48,673 bases of DNA from NCBI GenBank assembly GCA_964608455.1, contig CAZSNM010000008.1, positions 1-48,673 on the forward strand, read 5' to 3'. Positions 8,612 through 17,480 of the stretch are shown here, in pieces (position 1 is the first letter of the stretch; each line of letters starts with the position of its first letter). Source of the stretch: DTDX01 sp964608455 (lineage in GTDB: Archaea > Thermoproteota > Bathyarchaeia > 40CM-2-53-6 > DTDX01). Under the pieces are notes generated by a model, which worked only from the letters and a program-made list of their open reading frames with translations, was not told the origin of the DNA and searched no databases. Position numbers and translations under genes: made by a program.

Positions 8612-10093
8612 TTACTCCCCTTTTAATTCAGCTCTAGACTTAAACTCAGGTTTACTCCTTAAACAACTATAGTCGCCAGTTGTGCAAGCTAAGCAAAGCT
8701 CATTTTTAGGTAAACCAATCCCCTTACTTAATCCATATAAATCATTATATCCAAGCAAATTTACTCCCATATATTCTCCAACTTTAGCGTTAACTTCATC
8801 TAAATCGCAATTTTCTTCGCATACAGTTGCAGCGATTAATTCTTCTCTAGTTGGAAAATCTATTCCTTGATAGCAAGGATATCTAATCGGCGGGAAAGTT
8901 ACAAACCATTGAATTTTTTTTGCACCTGCATTTTTAAGTCTTCTAACAATTTCTCTAGATGTCGTTCCTCTAACTATGCTATCATCTATAACAACAATCT
9001 TTTTCCCAGCTATAACAGGTTTTATAGGAATCATTTCCCTAATTATTCTTTCTCTTTTTGATGGTTCAATAAAACTTCTTAAGCTTCCCCTTCTTCTATA
9101 TCTATCTTTCATTAACCCCTCTCTATAGGGTAAACCTATTTCCTCAGCAAATCCTATAGCTGCAGGTTTAGATGTATCAGGAACAGGAATAACTACATCT
9201 CCATCAACTTCACTTCTATATTTTTTCGCCAATTCTCTTCCACAATTTTCTCTAGCTTGATAAACATTTATTCCTTCAATAAAGGAACTTGGATTAGCAA
9301 AATAAGTATATTCAAAGGGGCAGTGAGCATGCGAGTTCTCATTAATAAATTTCCATTTTTCTAAGCCTTCATTAGTAATTTTTATAATTGTTCCAGGTTC
9401 TACATCAATAAAATTCATATTTCTATTAAATCTAGCATTTAAATAATCTATTACACAGCTTTCAGAAGCTATTGTATAAAAAATGCTCTTCATTAAATCA
9501 TTGTTTTCCCAACCTATGCATAAAGGCCTAAATCCTTTACCATCTCTACCAGCAATTAATTCTCCTGAATCAGATATTATAGTAAAAGAGAATGCACCAT
9601 CTACTTCTTTTCCTAAAGCTTTAAAAGCTTCAAACCAATCTTTTTCTTCCTTTAAAAGTTGAAGAAGCCTATAAGCCATTATTTCAGTATCGGTTTTTGA
9701 CGCATCAAGTGTTAAACCGTTTTTTTCAACTTGTTTAAGCAACTCTTTAAAGTTTGGAATAGTTCCATTATGAGCTATAGAAAAATCACCAACTCTTATT
9801 GGATGGGCATTATTTAAGGTGGTATCCCCTTTAGTTGAATAGCGAACATGTCCTATACCAGCTTTACCTTTAAACTCTTCTATTAACTCGCTTCCTTCAA
9901 CTTGAAAAGCTTCAATCACTAATCCAAGCTTTTTATAAATTTTTTTTGGGAAAGCTATTCCCCATGCCTCTTGACCTCTATGTTGCTCGCTTTGTAAACC
10001 GCTAATAAGCATGGGAGAAACATTTAATTCTTCTTTAGAGTAAATTCCAATTACACCGCAGGACTCTTTAATTTGCTTCATGTAAATAAGCAT
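8612..10093 (-). CDS. purF: Amidophosphoribosyltransferase
   Basis: PurF makes phosphoribosylamine from PRPP and glutamine, the committed purine step. With the ATG at 10093, eleven residues precede the catalytic cysteine (KESCGVIG, Cys12), similar to the propeptide of the Bacillus subtilis enzyme. An inner ATG four codons later would shorten this. The glutaminase domain shows QHRGQEAWG and GHVRYSTKG; the PRPP loop is VVIDDSIVRGTTSREIVRR. The C-terminal CLACTTGDYSC motif resembles the cysteines that hold a 4Fe-4S cluster in B. subtilis PurF. It is the first gene of the minus-strand purine operon. Confidence 0.94.
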   Translation of the reverse strand: MLIYMKQIKESCGVIGIYSKEELNVSPMLISGLQSEQHRGQEAWGIAFPKKIYKKLGLVIEAFQVEGSELIEEFKGKAGIGHVRYSTKGDTTLNNAHPIRVGDFSIAHNGTIPNFKELLKQVEKNGLTLDASKTDTEIMAYRLLQLLKEEKDWFEAFKALGKEVDGAFSFTIISDSGELIAGRDGKGFRPLCIGWENNDLMKSIFYTIASESCVIDYLNARFNRNMNFIDVEPGTIIKITNEGLEKWKFINENSHAHCPFEYTYFANPSSFIEGINVYQARENCGRELAKKYRSEVDGDVVIPVPDTSKPAAIGFAEEIGLPYREGLMKDRYRRRGSLRSFIEPSKRERIIREMIPIKPVIAGKKIVVIDDSIVRGTTSREIVRRLKNAGAKKIQWFVTFPPIRYPCYQGIDFPTREELIAATVCEENCDLDEVNAKVGEYMGVNLLGYNDLYGLSKGIGLPKNELCLACTTGDYSCLRSKPEFKSRAELKGE

Positions 10094-10186
10094 CTCTTAA
10101 ATTATGTCTCTATTTTGCTTAACGATTTAGTACTAAAATAAAAGCTTTAATTTAAGTTTTAATTAAAACCTTTCTTTATAATGTTT

Positions 10187-10951
10187 TTAAAGATTTAAAA
10201 ATTTGATAATTTTTTCCATAGCCTTTAAAGCTGGCGAATCTTCAGGCAGAAGAAGAAAAGATTTACCCATTAAACTAAACTCCATGACATTTTGATCTAT
10301 AGGTAATGAACCAGCCACTTTTAACCCAAGCTTTTCAGCTTCACTCCTAAATTTTTCTTCATACCCTATTGGAATTCTATTTCCTATAACAAACATTTCT
10401 TTAAAGTTTATATGAACTTCTTTAGCTAATTCTTTAATTCTAACAGCTGTCATTAAACCCATTTTAGTTAAATCAGCTACAATAAGCATAACATCAACAT
10501 CTCTATCTGTTCTTCTGCTTAAATGTTCTAATCCAGCTTCCATATCCATAAGTGTCACATCATAATTTTTAGAAAGAGAATCAATAATCTTAGTTAGCAT
10601 ATGATTTACCATGCAATAGCATCCTTCACCTTCAGATCTACCCATAGCTAATAAATCAAATTGAGGAGTTTCAACTAAAATTTCATGAATCCAAGCTTCA
10701 AGAAGATTTTCTTTAGATATTGTAAATGTACTTCCATTTAAACTCTTTTTTTTAAGTTCATCCACAATCATACCAACAGTTTTTTCAATTTTAACTCCTA
10801 AAACATCTGGAAGATTTGTTGCTGGATCTGCATCTACAACAAGCACTGTTTTATCAGAATTTTTAATAAAATTTTTTAAAAGCAAAGCTGCAACCGTTGT
10901 TTTTCCAACACCACCTTTACCAGAAACCGAAATAACTTTACCTTCTTTCAT
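10187..10951 (-). CDS. cooC: CooC-type nickel-insertion ATPase for CO dehydrogenase
   Basis: This 254-residue MinD/ParA-like P-loop ATPase has a deviant Walker A motif (SVSGKGGVGKTTVAALLL, from about residue 9). The diagnostic Cys-X-Cys pair is at residues 111-113 (EGCYCMVNHML) and is used in CooC proteins to bind nickel at the dimer interface. It probably loads nickel into CO dehydrogenase or acetyl-CoA synthase. It is divergent from cdhD and shares a 196-base control region with it. The catalytic CODH/ACS subunits are not in this window. Confidence 0.88.
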   Translation of the reverse strand: MKEGKVISVSGKGGVGKTTVAALLLKNFIKNSDKTVLVVDADPATNLPDVLGVKIEKTVGMIVDELKKKSLNGSTFTISKENLLEAWIHEILVETPQFDLLAMGRSEGEGCYCMVNHMLTKIIDSLSKNYDVTLMDMEAGLEHLSRRTDRDVDVMLIVADLTKMGLMTAVRIKELAKEVHINFKEMFVIGNRIPIGYEEKFRSEAEKLGLKVAGSLPIDQNVMEFSLMGKSFLLLPEDSPALKAMEKIIKFLNL

Positions 10952-11147
10952 GTGTAATCAACTTAATTTAAAAGTTAATTAAACCTTAATTAATTAAAAG
11001 GACTAAAATGCTTAAGCAATAAAAGATTTTATTTAATAGTAATTTAAAGTTTTTGTAACCATTAACATTTGATGAAATTTTAATAAGACAAAATTTAAAG
11101 AATAAACTTTAAAATTAATAAGAATAAGAAGGTATTAAATTTAAAAT
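10952..11147. promoter_or_regulatory. Divergent control region of cooC and cdhD
   Basis: This 196-base AT-rich gap separates the start codons of two genes of one pathway. It contains several TATA-like stretches, for example around 11005-11040 and 11080-11125, but none stands out clearly enough to fix a transcription start. A weak purine-rich site (aagaagg, 11125-11131) precedes the cdhD ATG. No clear inverted-repeat operator was seen. Confidence 0.4.
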
Positions 11148-12128
11148 ATGGAAGATTTGCATAAATTTTTAAAGGTTAAATTTGAAATGCCCGAACTACC
11201 TTATCCTGGAAGCATAGTTAAAGTTAAGATTGGAGCCCTTAAAAGTGAAGGAGGAACCAGAAGAAAAACATTTATTGTAGGTGGTGAAAAAACCTTCCCC
11301 TTTTTTTCTAAAGAAACAAACTCGCCAATTTTAGCCCCTCAAGTTTTAGATAAACCATTAAATGTTCCTAAGCAAGTTTTAATGGAAATAAGGGAAGCAG
11401 TTAACGACCCTGTTGAATGGGCTAAATTATGCGTTGAAAAATTTCAAGCTGAAGTTTTAGCTATTAAATTTATAAGTGCACATCCAAGTTATGGAGTTAA
11501 ATCAAAGATTGAAATTAAAGAAACATTAAAGAAAATTTTAAATGCTATTGAGGTACCATTAATTTTATGCGCTCCTGGAAGCGATGAAAAAGATGCTGAA
11601 ATTCTTGAAGAAGCTGCAAAGATTGCTAAAGGTGAAAAATGTATTTTAGCTTCAGCAACATTAACAAATAATTATAAAAAAATTGTTGAAGCTGCTTTAA
11701 AAAATGAGCATTTAGTTACAGCTGAAACGGATTGCGATCCGGCCCTACAAAAATCCCTAAATGAACGTTTAATGAATGAAGGTTTATCAATAGATCAAAT
11801 CGTTATGGATCCAACTTCAGCTGCTTTAGGATTAGGAATAGAATATTCCATTTCAATTATTGAGCAGCTTAAGTTAAATGCTTTAAAAGGGGATGAAAAA
11901 GCTTTGCAAGTTCCTATAGCTTGTATTAGAGCTTCACCATATAGCTTAACCTGTAGAGAAGCATGGATTGAAGATTTAAGGTTTGGCTCATCTGAAATTA
12001 GAGGAATTTTATGGGAATCAATCACAGCTTTATCTTTATTTATTGCTGGAGCAAACATAATAGTTATGATGAATCCTAAAGCCTTAATACAATTAAAAAC
12101 ATTTTTTGATGTAGGGGAGAAAAATTGA
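11148..12128 (+). CDS. cdhD: Acetyl-CoA decarbonylase/synthase delta subunit (corrinoid protein small subunit)
   Basis: CdhD pairs with CdhE to form the corrinoid iron-sulfur protein that carries the methyl group between tetrahydropterin or folate and acetyl-CoA synthase. Recognisable segments are the N-terminal VKIGALKSEGGTRRKTFIVGG, a TIM-barrel pterin-binding-like core (EVLAIKFISAHPS, PLILCAPGSDEKDAEIL, IDQIVMDPTSAALGLG) and the C-terminal GILWESITALSLFIAGANI. At 326 residues it is a short form that lacks N-terminal sequence found in longer methanogen CdhD proteins. It overlaps cdhE by 4 bases. Confidence 0.9.
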   Translation: MEDLHKFLKVKFEMPELPYPGSIVKVKIGALKSEGGTRRKTFIVGGEKTFPFFSKETNSPILAPQVLDKPLNVPKQVLMEIREAVNDPVEWAKLCVEKFQAEVLAIKFISAHPSYGVKSKIEIKETLKKILNAIEVPLILCAPGSDEKDAEILEEAAKIAKGEKCILASATLTNNYKKIVEAALKNEHLVTAETDCDPALQKSLNERLMNEGLSIDQIVMDPTSAALGLGIEYSISIIEQLKLNALKGDEKALQVPIACIRASPYSLTCREAWIEDLRFGSSEIRGILWESITALSLFIAGANIIVMMNPKALIQLKTFFDVGEKN

Positions 12129-13465
12129 GTAAACCATCTCCAATAATGGTTTATAATCTTTTACCTAAGAAAAACTGTGGTGAATGTAAAGTTCCAACAT
12201 GTATGGCTTTCGCTTTAAAATTAATTGAGGGGGAAGCTGAATTTGAAGAGTGTCCATATTTAACTGAAGAACAAAAAATAAAGCTTTATGCATTAGTTTC
12301 TCCTCCTATAAAAGCCGTTTCATTTGGAAAAAGAAAATTAATTGTTGGTGGAGAACGTGTTCTTTATAGGCATGAATTAAGATTTTTTCATCCAACAATC
12401 TTTTCAATTAGTATAAGTGATTCTTTAAGTGAAGAGGAAATTAAAGAAAAAGCATTGTATATAAAAAACTTTAAGATTGAAAGGACTGGAGAAAAATTTT
12501 TAATTGATAGTATAACTGTTACTTCAGAATCGGGAGATTGCGAAAAATTTAGGAAGGCAGTTAGAATTATTAAGGAAACTTCGGATTTACCCCTAATTCT
12601 TTATTCATTAAATCCTAAGGTAATTCAAGCTGGGGTAGATGAAATAGCTGATGAAAAACCAATTTTATGCTCAGCTAAAATTGATACTTTAAAAAGTTTT
12701 ATTGAAATTTCAAAGCGTTATTCATGTCCATTAACTTTAGAATCAAGCGATTTAAGTGAGCTTAAAATTATGGCGGAAAAAGCAAATGGATTAGAGGTTT
12801 TACTTAATCCTGGAGCCCCCTCAATTAACCCATTTAATCTTCTTTCAAATGTTATAGCTATTAGAAGATGTGGAATAGAATTTAAAATAAAAGAGTTTTC
12901 GCACCCCATTCTTGTTGCTTTAAACTTTATTACAAAAGAAGTGTGGATGGAAACTTTATTAGCATCTATGTTGATAATTAGATATGCTAGTATATTAATT
13001 TTAAATTTAATGTCTATAGAGAATTTGCTTCCATTGTTTATTCTTAGAGAAAGCATATATTCTAATCCAAGAGTTCCAGCTACAGTTTCACCAGGTCTTT
13101 ATGAAATTGGTAAACCAAATGAAAACTCACCAGTTATATTAACAACAAATTACGCTTTAACATATTATTTGGTTACTGGAGATTTAGAAAATGCTGGTAT
13201 AAACTGTTATGTTTTAATTTTTGACTCTCAAGGAATGTCTGTTTTAAACGCTTTAGCTGGAGGCTTATTTTCTTCAGAAGCAATTAAAAAGTTGATTCAA
13301 GAATCTAAAATTGAGGAAAAAGTTTCTCATAGAAAATTAGTTATTCCAGGTGGAATAGCTAAACTTAAATGGGAAATAGAGGAAGCTACAGGTTGGGAAG
13401 TAATTGTTGGGCCTGAAGAATCGTCGGGGCTTCCTTCATTCCTAAAAAGGGAAGGTTTGTGCTAA
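12125..13465 (+). CDS. cdhE: Acetyl-CoA decarbonylase/synthase gamma subunit (corrinoid protein large subunit)
   Basis: This 446-residue protein begins with the typical 4Fe-4S motif: Cys18, Cys21, Cys26 and Cys43 in KKNCGECKVPTCMAF and EECPYL. A TIM-barrel methyl-carrier domain and a C-terminal corrinoid-binding domain follow, with motifs such as VPATVSPGLYEIGKP, LTYYLVTGDL, LVIPGGIAKLKWEIEE and WEVIVGPEESSGLPSFL. It uses a TTG start embedded in the end of cdhD, implying coupled translation. With CdhD it supports a Wood-Ljungdahl carbon pathway; the alpha, beta and epsilon subunits must be elsewhere. Confidence 0.92.
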   Translation: MSKPSPIMVYNLLPKKNCGECKVPTCMAFALKLIEGEAEFEECPYLTEEQKIKLYALVSPPIKAVSFGKRKLIVGGERVLYRHELRFFHPTIFSISISDSLSEEEIKEKALYIKNFKIERTGEKFLIDSITVTSESGDCEKFRKAVRIIKETSDLPLILYSLNPKVIQAGVDEIADEKPILCSAKIDTLKSFIEISKRYSCPLTLESSDLSELKIMAEKANGLEVLLNPGAPSINPFNLLSNVIAIRRCGIEFKIKEFSHPILVALNFITKEVWMETLLASMLIIRYASILILNLMSIENLLPLFILRESIYSNPRVPATVSPGLYEIGKPNENSPVILTTNYALTYYLVTGDLENAGINCYVLIFDSQGMSVLNALAGGLFSSEAIKKLIQESKIEEKVSHRKLVIPGGIAKLKWEIEEATGWEVIVGPEESSGLPSFLKREGLC

Positions 13466-13489
13466 AACAGTTAAAAAGCCTTTCAAAAC

Positions 13490-14554
13490 TTAAATAATAT
13501 GAATTGAGGAAGCTTTAAAACTTAAATAAACTTCTGTTTCAAGGTTAAGGTTCATTTCTTTAAAGGATTTTTTTGTTAACACAACTGTAAATTCCTTTCC
13601 TGCATCTACCTTAATTTTAACTTGATTATTTTCTAGATTCATTATTTCAATTATTCTACCTTTTAAAATGTTTCTAGCACTACTTTGAATAGGTTTTGTT
13701 GAAACTATAATGTCTTCGGGTTTAATGAAGATAGTTATAGGGCCTCTTTTTTGAGTTACAGCTTCAACTTTAACATTTTCACCTAAATCAATTAATGAAA
13801 GTCCTTCATCGATTGGATATGCTTGACCAGAATAAATATTGCAAACATTTGTGAAAAGAGCTAAATGAGTTGAAGGTTTGTTAAATGCTTCCTTAGCATT
13901 TTTTACTTCAATTATTTTTCCTTCATAAAGAATGGCTGCTTTTGAAGCTAAGCGTTCAGCTTGAGAAATATTATGGGTAGCCATAATCACTGTTACTTTA
14001 TGCTCTTTATTAACTTTAGAAATAACCTCTTCAATTATAGATGTATTTTTAGGATCTAAATTGGCTGTAGGCTCATCTAAAAGCAAAAGTTCAGGATCAA
14101 AAACTAAAGCTTGAGCTAAAGAAACTCTTTGCATTTCTCCACCTGAAAGCGTTAAAGCATTTCTTTTTTCAAAACCTTTTAAACCAACCAAATTAAGCGC
14201 TTCCTTTACTTTTTCGTTTACGCCCTTTTTTATTCCTCTAATTTTAAGGGGATAAGCAACGTTATTAAATACTGAAGTGTTAAACATTACGCTTTGCTGA
14301 AAAACCATCCCTATTCTTCTGCGCAATATTATTTTTTCTTTTTCAGAGCAAGCTGTGTCTACACCATCAAAAATTATTCGGCCGCTGCTTGGTTCTTCAA
14401 GAAGATCTAAAAGCTTTAAAAGAGTGGTTTTACCACTTCCGCTTGGACCTACAAGAGCAAGGGATTCTCCCCGCTCAACCTTTATGTTTATATCTTTTAA
14501 AGCAAATTTTTCATTATATTTTTTTGTTAAATCTTGAGTTTCAATAAAAATCAT
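13490..14554 (-). CDS. tupC: Tungstate/molybdate-type ABC transporter ATP-binding protein
   Basis: This is an ABC ATPase with Walker A GPSGSGKTTLLKLL, signature LSGGEMQRVSLAQAL, Walker B LLLLDEPTANLDP and switch His in MATHNISQAERL. A C-terminal TOBE-like domain (about the last 70 residues) is typical of oxyanion importers and may sense ligand. I chose the ATG at 14554 because it overlaps the tupB stop in a TAATG junction; an upstream in-frame ATG would add 14 unlikely residues. It works with TupB. The assignment to tungstate rather than molybdate or another anion rests mainly on the TupB-like partner. Confidence 0.85.
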   Translation of the reverse strand: MIFIETQDLTKKYNEKFALKDINIKVERGESLALVGPSGSGKTTLLKLLDLLEEPSSGRIIFDGVDTACSEKEKIILRRRIGMVFQQSVMFNTSVFNNVAYPLKIRGIKKGVNEKVKEALNLVGLKGFEKRNALTLSGGEMQRVSLAQALVFDPELLLLDEPTANLDPKNTSIIEEVISKVNKEHKVTVIMATHNISQAERLASKAAILYEGKIIEVKNAKEAFNKPSTHLALFTNVCNIYSGQAYPIDEGLSLIDLGENVKVEAVTQKRGPITIFIKPEDIIVSTKPIQSSARNILKGRIIEIMNLENNQVKIKVDAGKEFTVVLTKKSFKEMNLNLETEVYLSFKASSIHII

Positions 14555-15252
14555 TATTTTCTTACTCCCCTCCATTGCATTTGCGTTAATATCCAATTTA
14601 CTATAAAGGCTAGTAAAAGCAGGATTATTCCAAGTGCAATAGCAACATCAAACTTTCCAAGTTCTGTTTCAATAACGATAGCTGTAGTTAAAACTCTTGT
14701 TGCCCATCTAATGTTACCACCAACAATCATCACTGCACCCACTTCAGATATGGCTCCACCGAATGCAGCCATCACAGCTGTTAAAAGCCCAATTCTAGCT
14801 TCTTTTAAAATTGTAATCATAAGTTGAATTTTTGTGGCTCCAAGAGATAAAGCTTTATCTCGAATAGATTTATCCACAGAACTTACTGATGAAACAGTAA
14901 TTCCAATAACAATGGGTATAGCCATAATTAATTGAGCTATAATCATAGCTGTTGGAGTATATAAAAGTTGCAATGGACCAAAAGGTCCAGAATATGAAAA
15001 AAGCAAATAAACAAATAATCCAACCACAACTGGAGGAAGACCCATTAAAGTGTTAATTATACTTATAAGAAAATGCTTTCCAAAAAAATCTTTAAGCCCT
15101 ATGGCTGCTCCTATAGGTATCCCAATTAACGCTCCAATAGCAACGGCTGTACCAGAAACCTTTAATGTTAAAAACATTATGCTATAAATTTCCTGATCAA
15201 AAGAAATTATTAACCAAAAGGCTTTAATTAAACCTTCAAGAATAGCATTCAA
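14554..15252 (-). CDS. tupB: Tungstate-type ABC transporter permease
   Basis: This 232-residue membrane protein has about five to six helices. It shows LKVSGTAVAIGALIGIPIGA and the EAA-like loop region (KALSLGATKIQLMITILKEA), followed by GGAISEVGAVMIVGGNIRW, a signature of TupB permeases. The start is a TTG. It is coupled to tupC by a one-base overlap. No substrate-binding protein (TupA or WtpA) lies in the window. Directly upstream is a decayed membrane ORF instead. Tungsten uptake would suit tungsten enzymes of an anaerobe. Confidence 0.85.
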   Translation of the reverse strand: MNAILEGLIKAFWLIISFDQEIYSIMFLTLKVSGTAVAIGALIGIPIGAAIGLKDFFGKHFLISIINTLMGLPPVVVGLFVYLLFSYSGPFGPLQLLYTPTAMIIAQLIMAIPIVIGITVSSVSSVDKSIRDKALSLGATKIQLMITILKEARIGLLTAVMAAFGGAISEVGAVMIVGGNIRWATRVLTTAIVIETELGKFDVAIALGIILLLLAFIVNWILTQMQWRGVRK

Positions 15253-15290
15253 CTTTTTTCACTTCATATAATATTTTTAAAAGAGAAAAA

Positions 15291-15542
15291 TTAAATTTTT
15301 AAAGGATCTATAGAATTATACCATGCTATTTCTAGTTCTTGATTTGGAAAACTAGGCTCATAGGTTTTTACCATAATTTCTTGCTATAGGAAAAAAATAA
15401 TGTTTCCTAAACCGCCAAGCAATGAATCAAGAATCACAAATTTCCAACCTATTTTTATTTTCGTATCACGTAAAATAGAGCTAATTAAAAAAGTTAAAAG
15501 CAGTATAATGATTGAAGGCTCGACAATAAACTATTCCCTCAT
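15291..15542 (-). pseudogene. Small membrane-protein ORF interrupted by two in-frame TAG codons
   Basis: On the minus strand an open frame from ATG (15540-15542) to TAA (15291-15293) spans 83 codons. It is broken by TAG at 15531-15533 and TAG at 15384-15386. Between them lie hydrophobic stretches (IIILLLTFLISSIL and FVILDSLLGGLGNIIFFL); the last 30 codons are polar and end in AWYNSIDPLKI. It precedes tupB by 38 bases. The protein is not recognised. Because TAG ends conserved genes here (the AICAR transformylase half of purH, and eif1), readthrough is unlikely and decay is the simpler reading. Confidence 0.4.
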
Positions 15543-15772
15543 TAAATTTTAAGTTGCTTTTTTAAATTTCATGTTACTTTCTTTGAGCATCATATAAATC
15601 GCTGCGAAATCAGTATATATGAAGGAAGTAAATCCTTATAAAAATTTTTCAAAATTTCCTCATCCTTTACATAATTTCATGGTAAAATAAGATTATTCTT
15701 TATAAAAACATTTTAGTTATTACTGCTTCTTTATTAAATTAATTTCATGCATACTATTTTAATTTTAAACAT

Positions 15773-16597
15773 TTAAAGAAATTCCTCAATAAATGCATCA
15801 GTCACAGCAATAAAGCTTTGAAAAGTATCACCCTTCATCAACTGTGGTAGCTTATTTGTAAACTTCATCATTTTCTCAAAAATTTCATGTGGAATATAGT
15901 ATAATCCTTTCTTAATCATTTTTTCTATCCTCTGATTTTCTAATAATGGTTGTAAAGCAATTAAGCAAGCTAAATCTTTTAATCTTCCTGCTAAGCATAA
16001 AATTGTATTAGCGAAATTAGTTTTGGAAAGTTGCCATGCTATCAAATCTTCTTCTGAAGGTTTTATTAAATATTCTGAATAAGCAATTTGTTCTTCAGCA
16101 TAACCACCTTTTAACAAAAATTTTGTAACTTCAAAATCTTTAACAGCCATAGATATAAGATGAATAAGGTTAAGAACATATTTTTTAGAAAGATTAAATT
16201 TTTTTGAGAACTCTGCAAGCTTTTTAGTTACTGGAAAAATATAATATTCAATGGAACCATGAAGAATTGAATGCCCGACTTCATGCCTTAAAGCAGCTAA
16301 TTGAATAATCTTTGGTATTTTCTCCATTTTTTCTAAACATATGGCTATTCTAGGAATGCCTCTCCAAGCTTCATGTATTGCAATAAATGATTCTTCAAAA
16401 TCTTCCATCTTCACTCCAATAATTTCACGCTCTTTAGAATAAAAGCTCCTCATAAATGAAATTTTTTCAAATAATAAAACTTCTAAAACCTCCAGGTTAT
16501 GGGGAAGTTTTTCATAACACTCTTTAATTATATTAAGTATTTCCTCTTCAAATTTCTCTGGAATTTCACCAAGCTTTTTTAAAATTATTTTTACCAA
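15773..16597 (-). CDS. HExxH-motif metalloprotease-like protein, uncharacterised
   Basis: This 274-residue protein contains a zincin motif, LRHEVGHSILHGS, with His105, Glu106 and His109 plus His113, similar in style to ImmA/IrrE-type zinc peptidases. A later DFEVTKFLLKGGYAEE segment could provide a further acidic ligand. It has no signal peptide or clear membrane helix, so it is probably cytoplasmic. The C-terminal half is largely helical. The family is not one I can name. It is divergent from the eS1 gene and there is no toxin, phage repressor or HTH partner next to it. Confidence 0.65.
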   Translation of the reverse strand: MVKIILKKLGEIPEKFEEEILNIIKECYEKLPHNLEVLEVLLFEKISFMRSFYSKEREIIGVKMEDFEESFIAIHEAWRGIPRIAICLEKMEKIPKIIQLAALRHEVGHSILHGSIEYYIFPVTKKLAEFSKKFNLSKKYVLNLIHLISMAVKDFEVTKFLLKGGYAEEQIAYSEYLIKPSEEDLIAWQLSKTNFANTILCLAGRLKDLACLIALQPLLENQRIEKMIKKGLYYIPHEIFEKMMKFTNKLPQLMKGDTFQSFIAVTDAFIEEFL

Positions 16598-16777
16598 AGC
16601 TCTTTATTTTCTTTAAAAAAGAAAAAGGAGTTATAAGTATTTTTAGGAAACAAGCTGAATTAAAGAAAGCTTTTGTCTAACCAGTTAATAAAAAATTAAG
16701 TAGCAGATTTTCTAGTCCTCTTATATAACTTTATTTCTCTAATTTAAAATGTTTAAAAGTAAATGTTAAATAGGAGA

Positions 16778-16827
16778 TTTTTATATTAATGTTGCAAAAT
16801 ATTTTAGTTAAATATATTTGAGGGAGA
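16778..16827 (+). promoter_or_regulatory. Likely promoter and ribosome site of the eS1 gene
   Basis: A TATA-like element (tttttatatta, 16778-16788) lies about 50 bases before the TTG start, placing transcription near 16808. A Shine-Dalgarno-like gggag (16822-16826) sits nine bases before that TTG and supports it as the true start. Confidence 0.5.
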
Positions 16828-16834
16828 TCAAACC

Positions 16835-17467
16835 TTGCCTAAACCATCTAAAAAAGTGAAGGATAAATGGCGGATGAAAAGCTGGTTTAATGTATCCTCT
16901 CCAGCATGCTTTGGAGAATTAATTATTGCTTCTATACCTTGCGAAGATGAAAATAAATTGATTGGGAGAGTCGTTGAATCAACGCTTTACGATATAACAG
17001 GGGATTTTTCTCATCAAACAATTAAACTTTACTTTTTAATCACTGATGTAGAAGGAAATAAAGCTAAAACCATAATGAAAGGTCATGAATACTCCTCAGA
17101 CTATCTTAGAAGTTTAATTAGAAGAGGTACAAGTAGAGTTGATGGAATATTTAATGTTACTACTAAAGATGGTTTTTCATCTAGAATCTCCATAGTAGCC
17201 TTTTCTAAATCTAGATTAAAAACTTCTCAAAAGAAAGCTATAAGGCAAATAATGAAAAATGTTATTGAGGAAAAGGCTAAAAATTTAAATTATGAGCAAT
17301 TATGTCAAGAAATGGTTCTTGGAAAAATTGGCTCAGAGATTTATAATTTAGCAAAGAAAATTTGTCAATTAAGGCATGTTGGAGTTAGAAAATCAAAACT
17401 TTTAGTTATGCCTCAAAAACCAATTGAAAAAGTTGAGGTAGAAGCTAAAGAAGCTATTACAGCGTAA
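16835..17467 (+). CDS. rps3ae: 30S ribosomal protein eS1 (S3Ae)
   Basis: This 210-residue protein matches archaeal/eukaryotic eS1, a small-subunit protein near the mRNA exit. Seen motifs are the basic start KVKDKWRMKSWFNVSSPACFG, LIGRVVESTLYDITGDF, KGHEYSSDYLRSLIRRGTSR and the C-terminal IYNLAKKICQLRHVGVRKSK. The TTG start is supported by a gggag ribosome site. The sugar nucleotidyltransferase gene follows after 13 bases, probably in the same transcript. Confidence 0.95.
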   Translation: MPKPSKKVKDKWRMKSWFNVSSPACFGELIIASIPCEDENKLIGRVVESTLYDITGDFSHQTIKLYFLITDVEGNKAKTIMKGHEYSSDYLRSLIRRGTSRVDGIFNVTTKDGFSSRISIVAFSKSRLKTSQKKAIRQIMKNVIEEKAKNLNYEQLCQEMVLGKIGSEIYNLAKKICQLRHVGVRKSKLLVMPQKPIEKVEVEAKEAITA

Positions 17468-17480
17468 AATTGAATTTAAA

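Noticed and set aside
10155..10172. Palindrome gttttaattaaaac between purF and cooC
   Set aside because: Short AT-rich symmetry of this size is expected by chance in this composition.
11065..11145. TGATGA-like box C (ttgatgaaa) suggesting a C/D guide RNA
   Set aside because: No D box (CTGA) or internal D'/C' pair follows within normal distance.
15384..15533. TAG codons read as pyrrolysine
   Set aside because: Conserved genes here (the AICAR transformylase half of purH, and eif1) end in TAG, so general readthrough is not plausible; no pyl genes are in the window.
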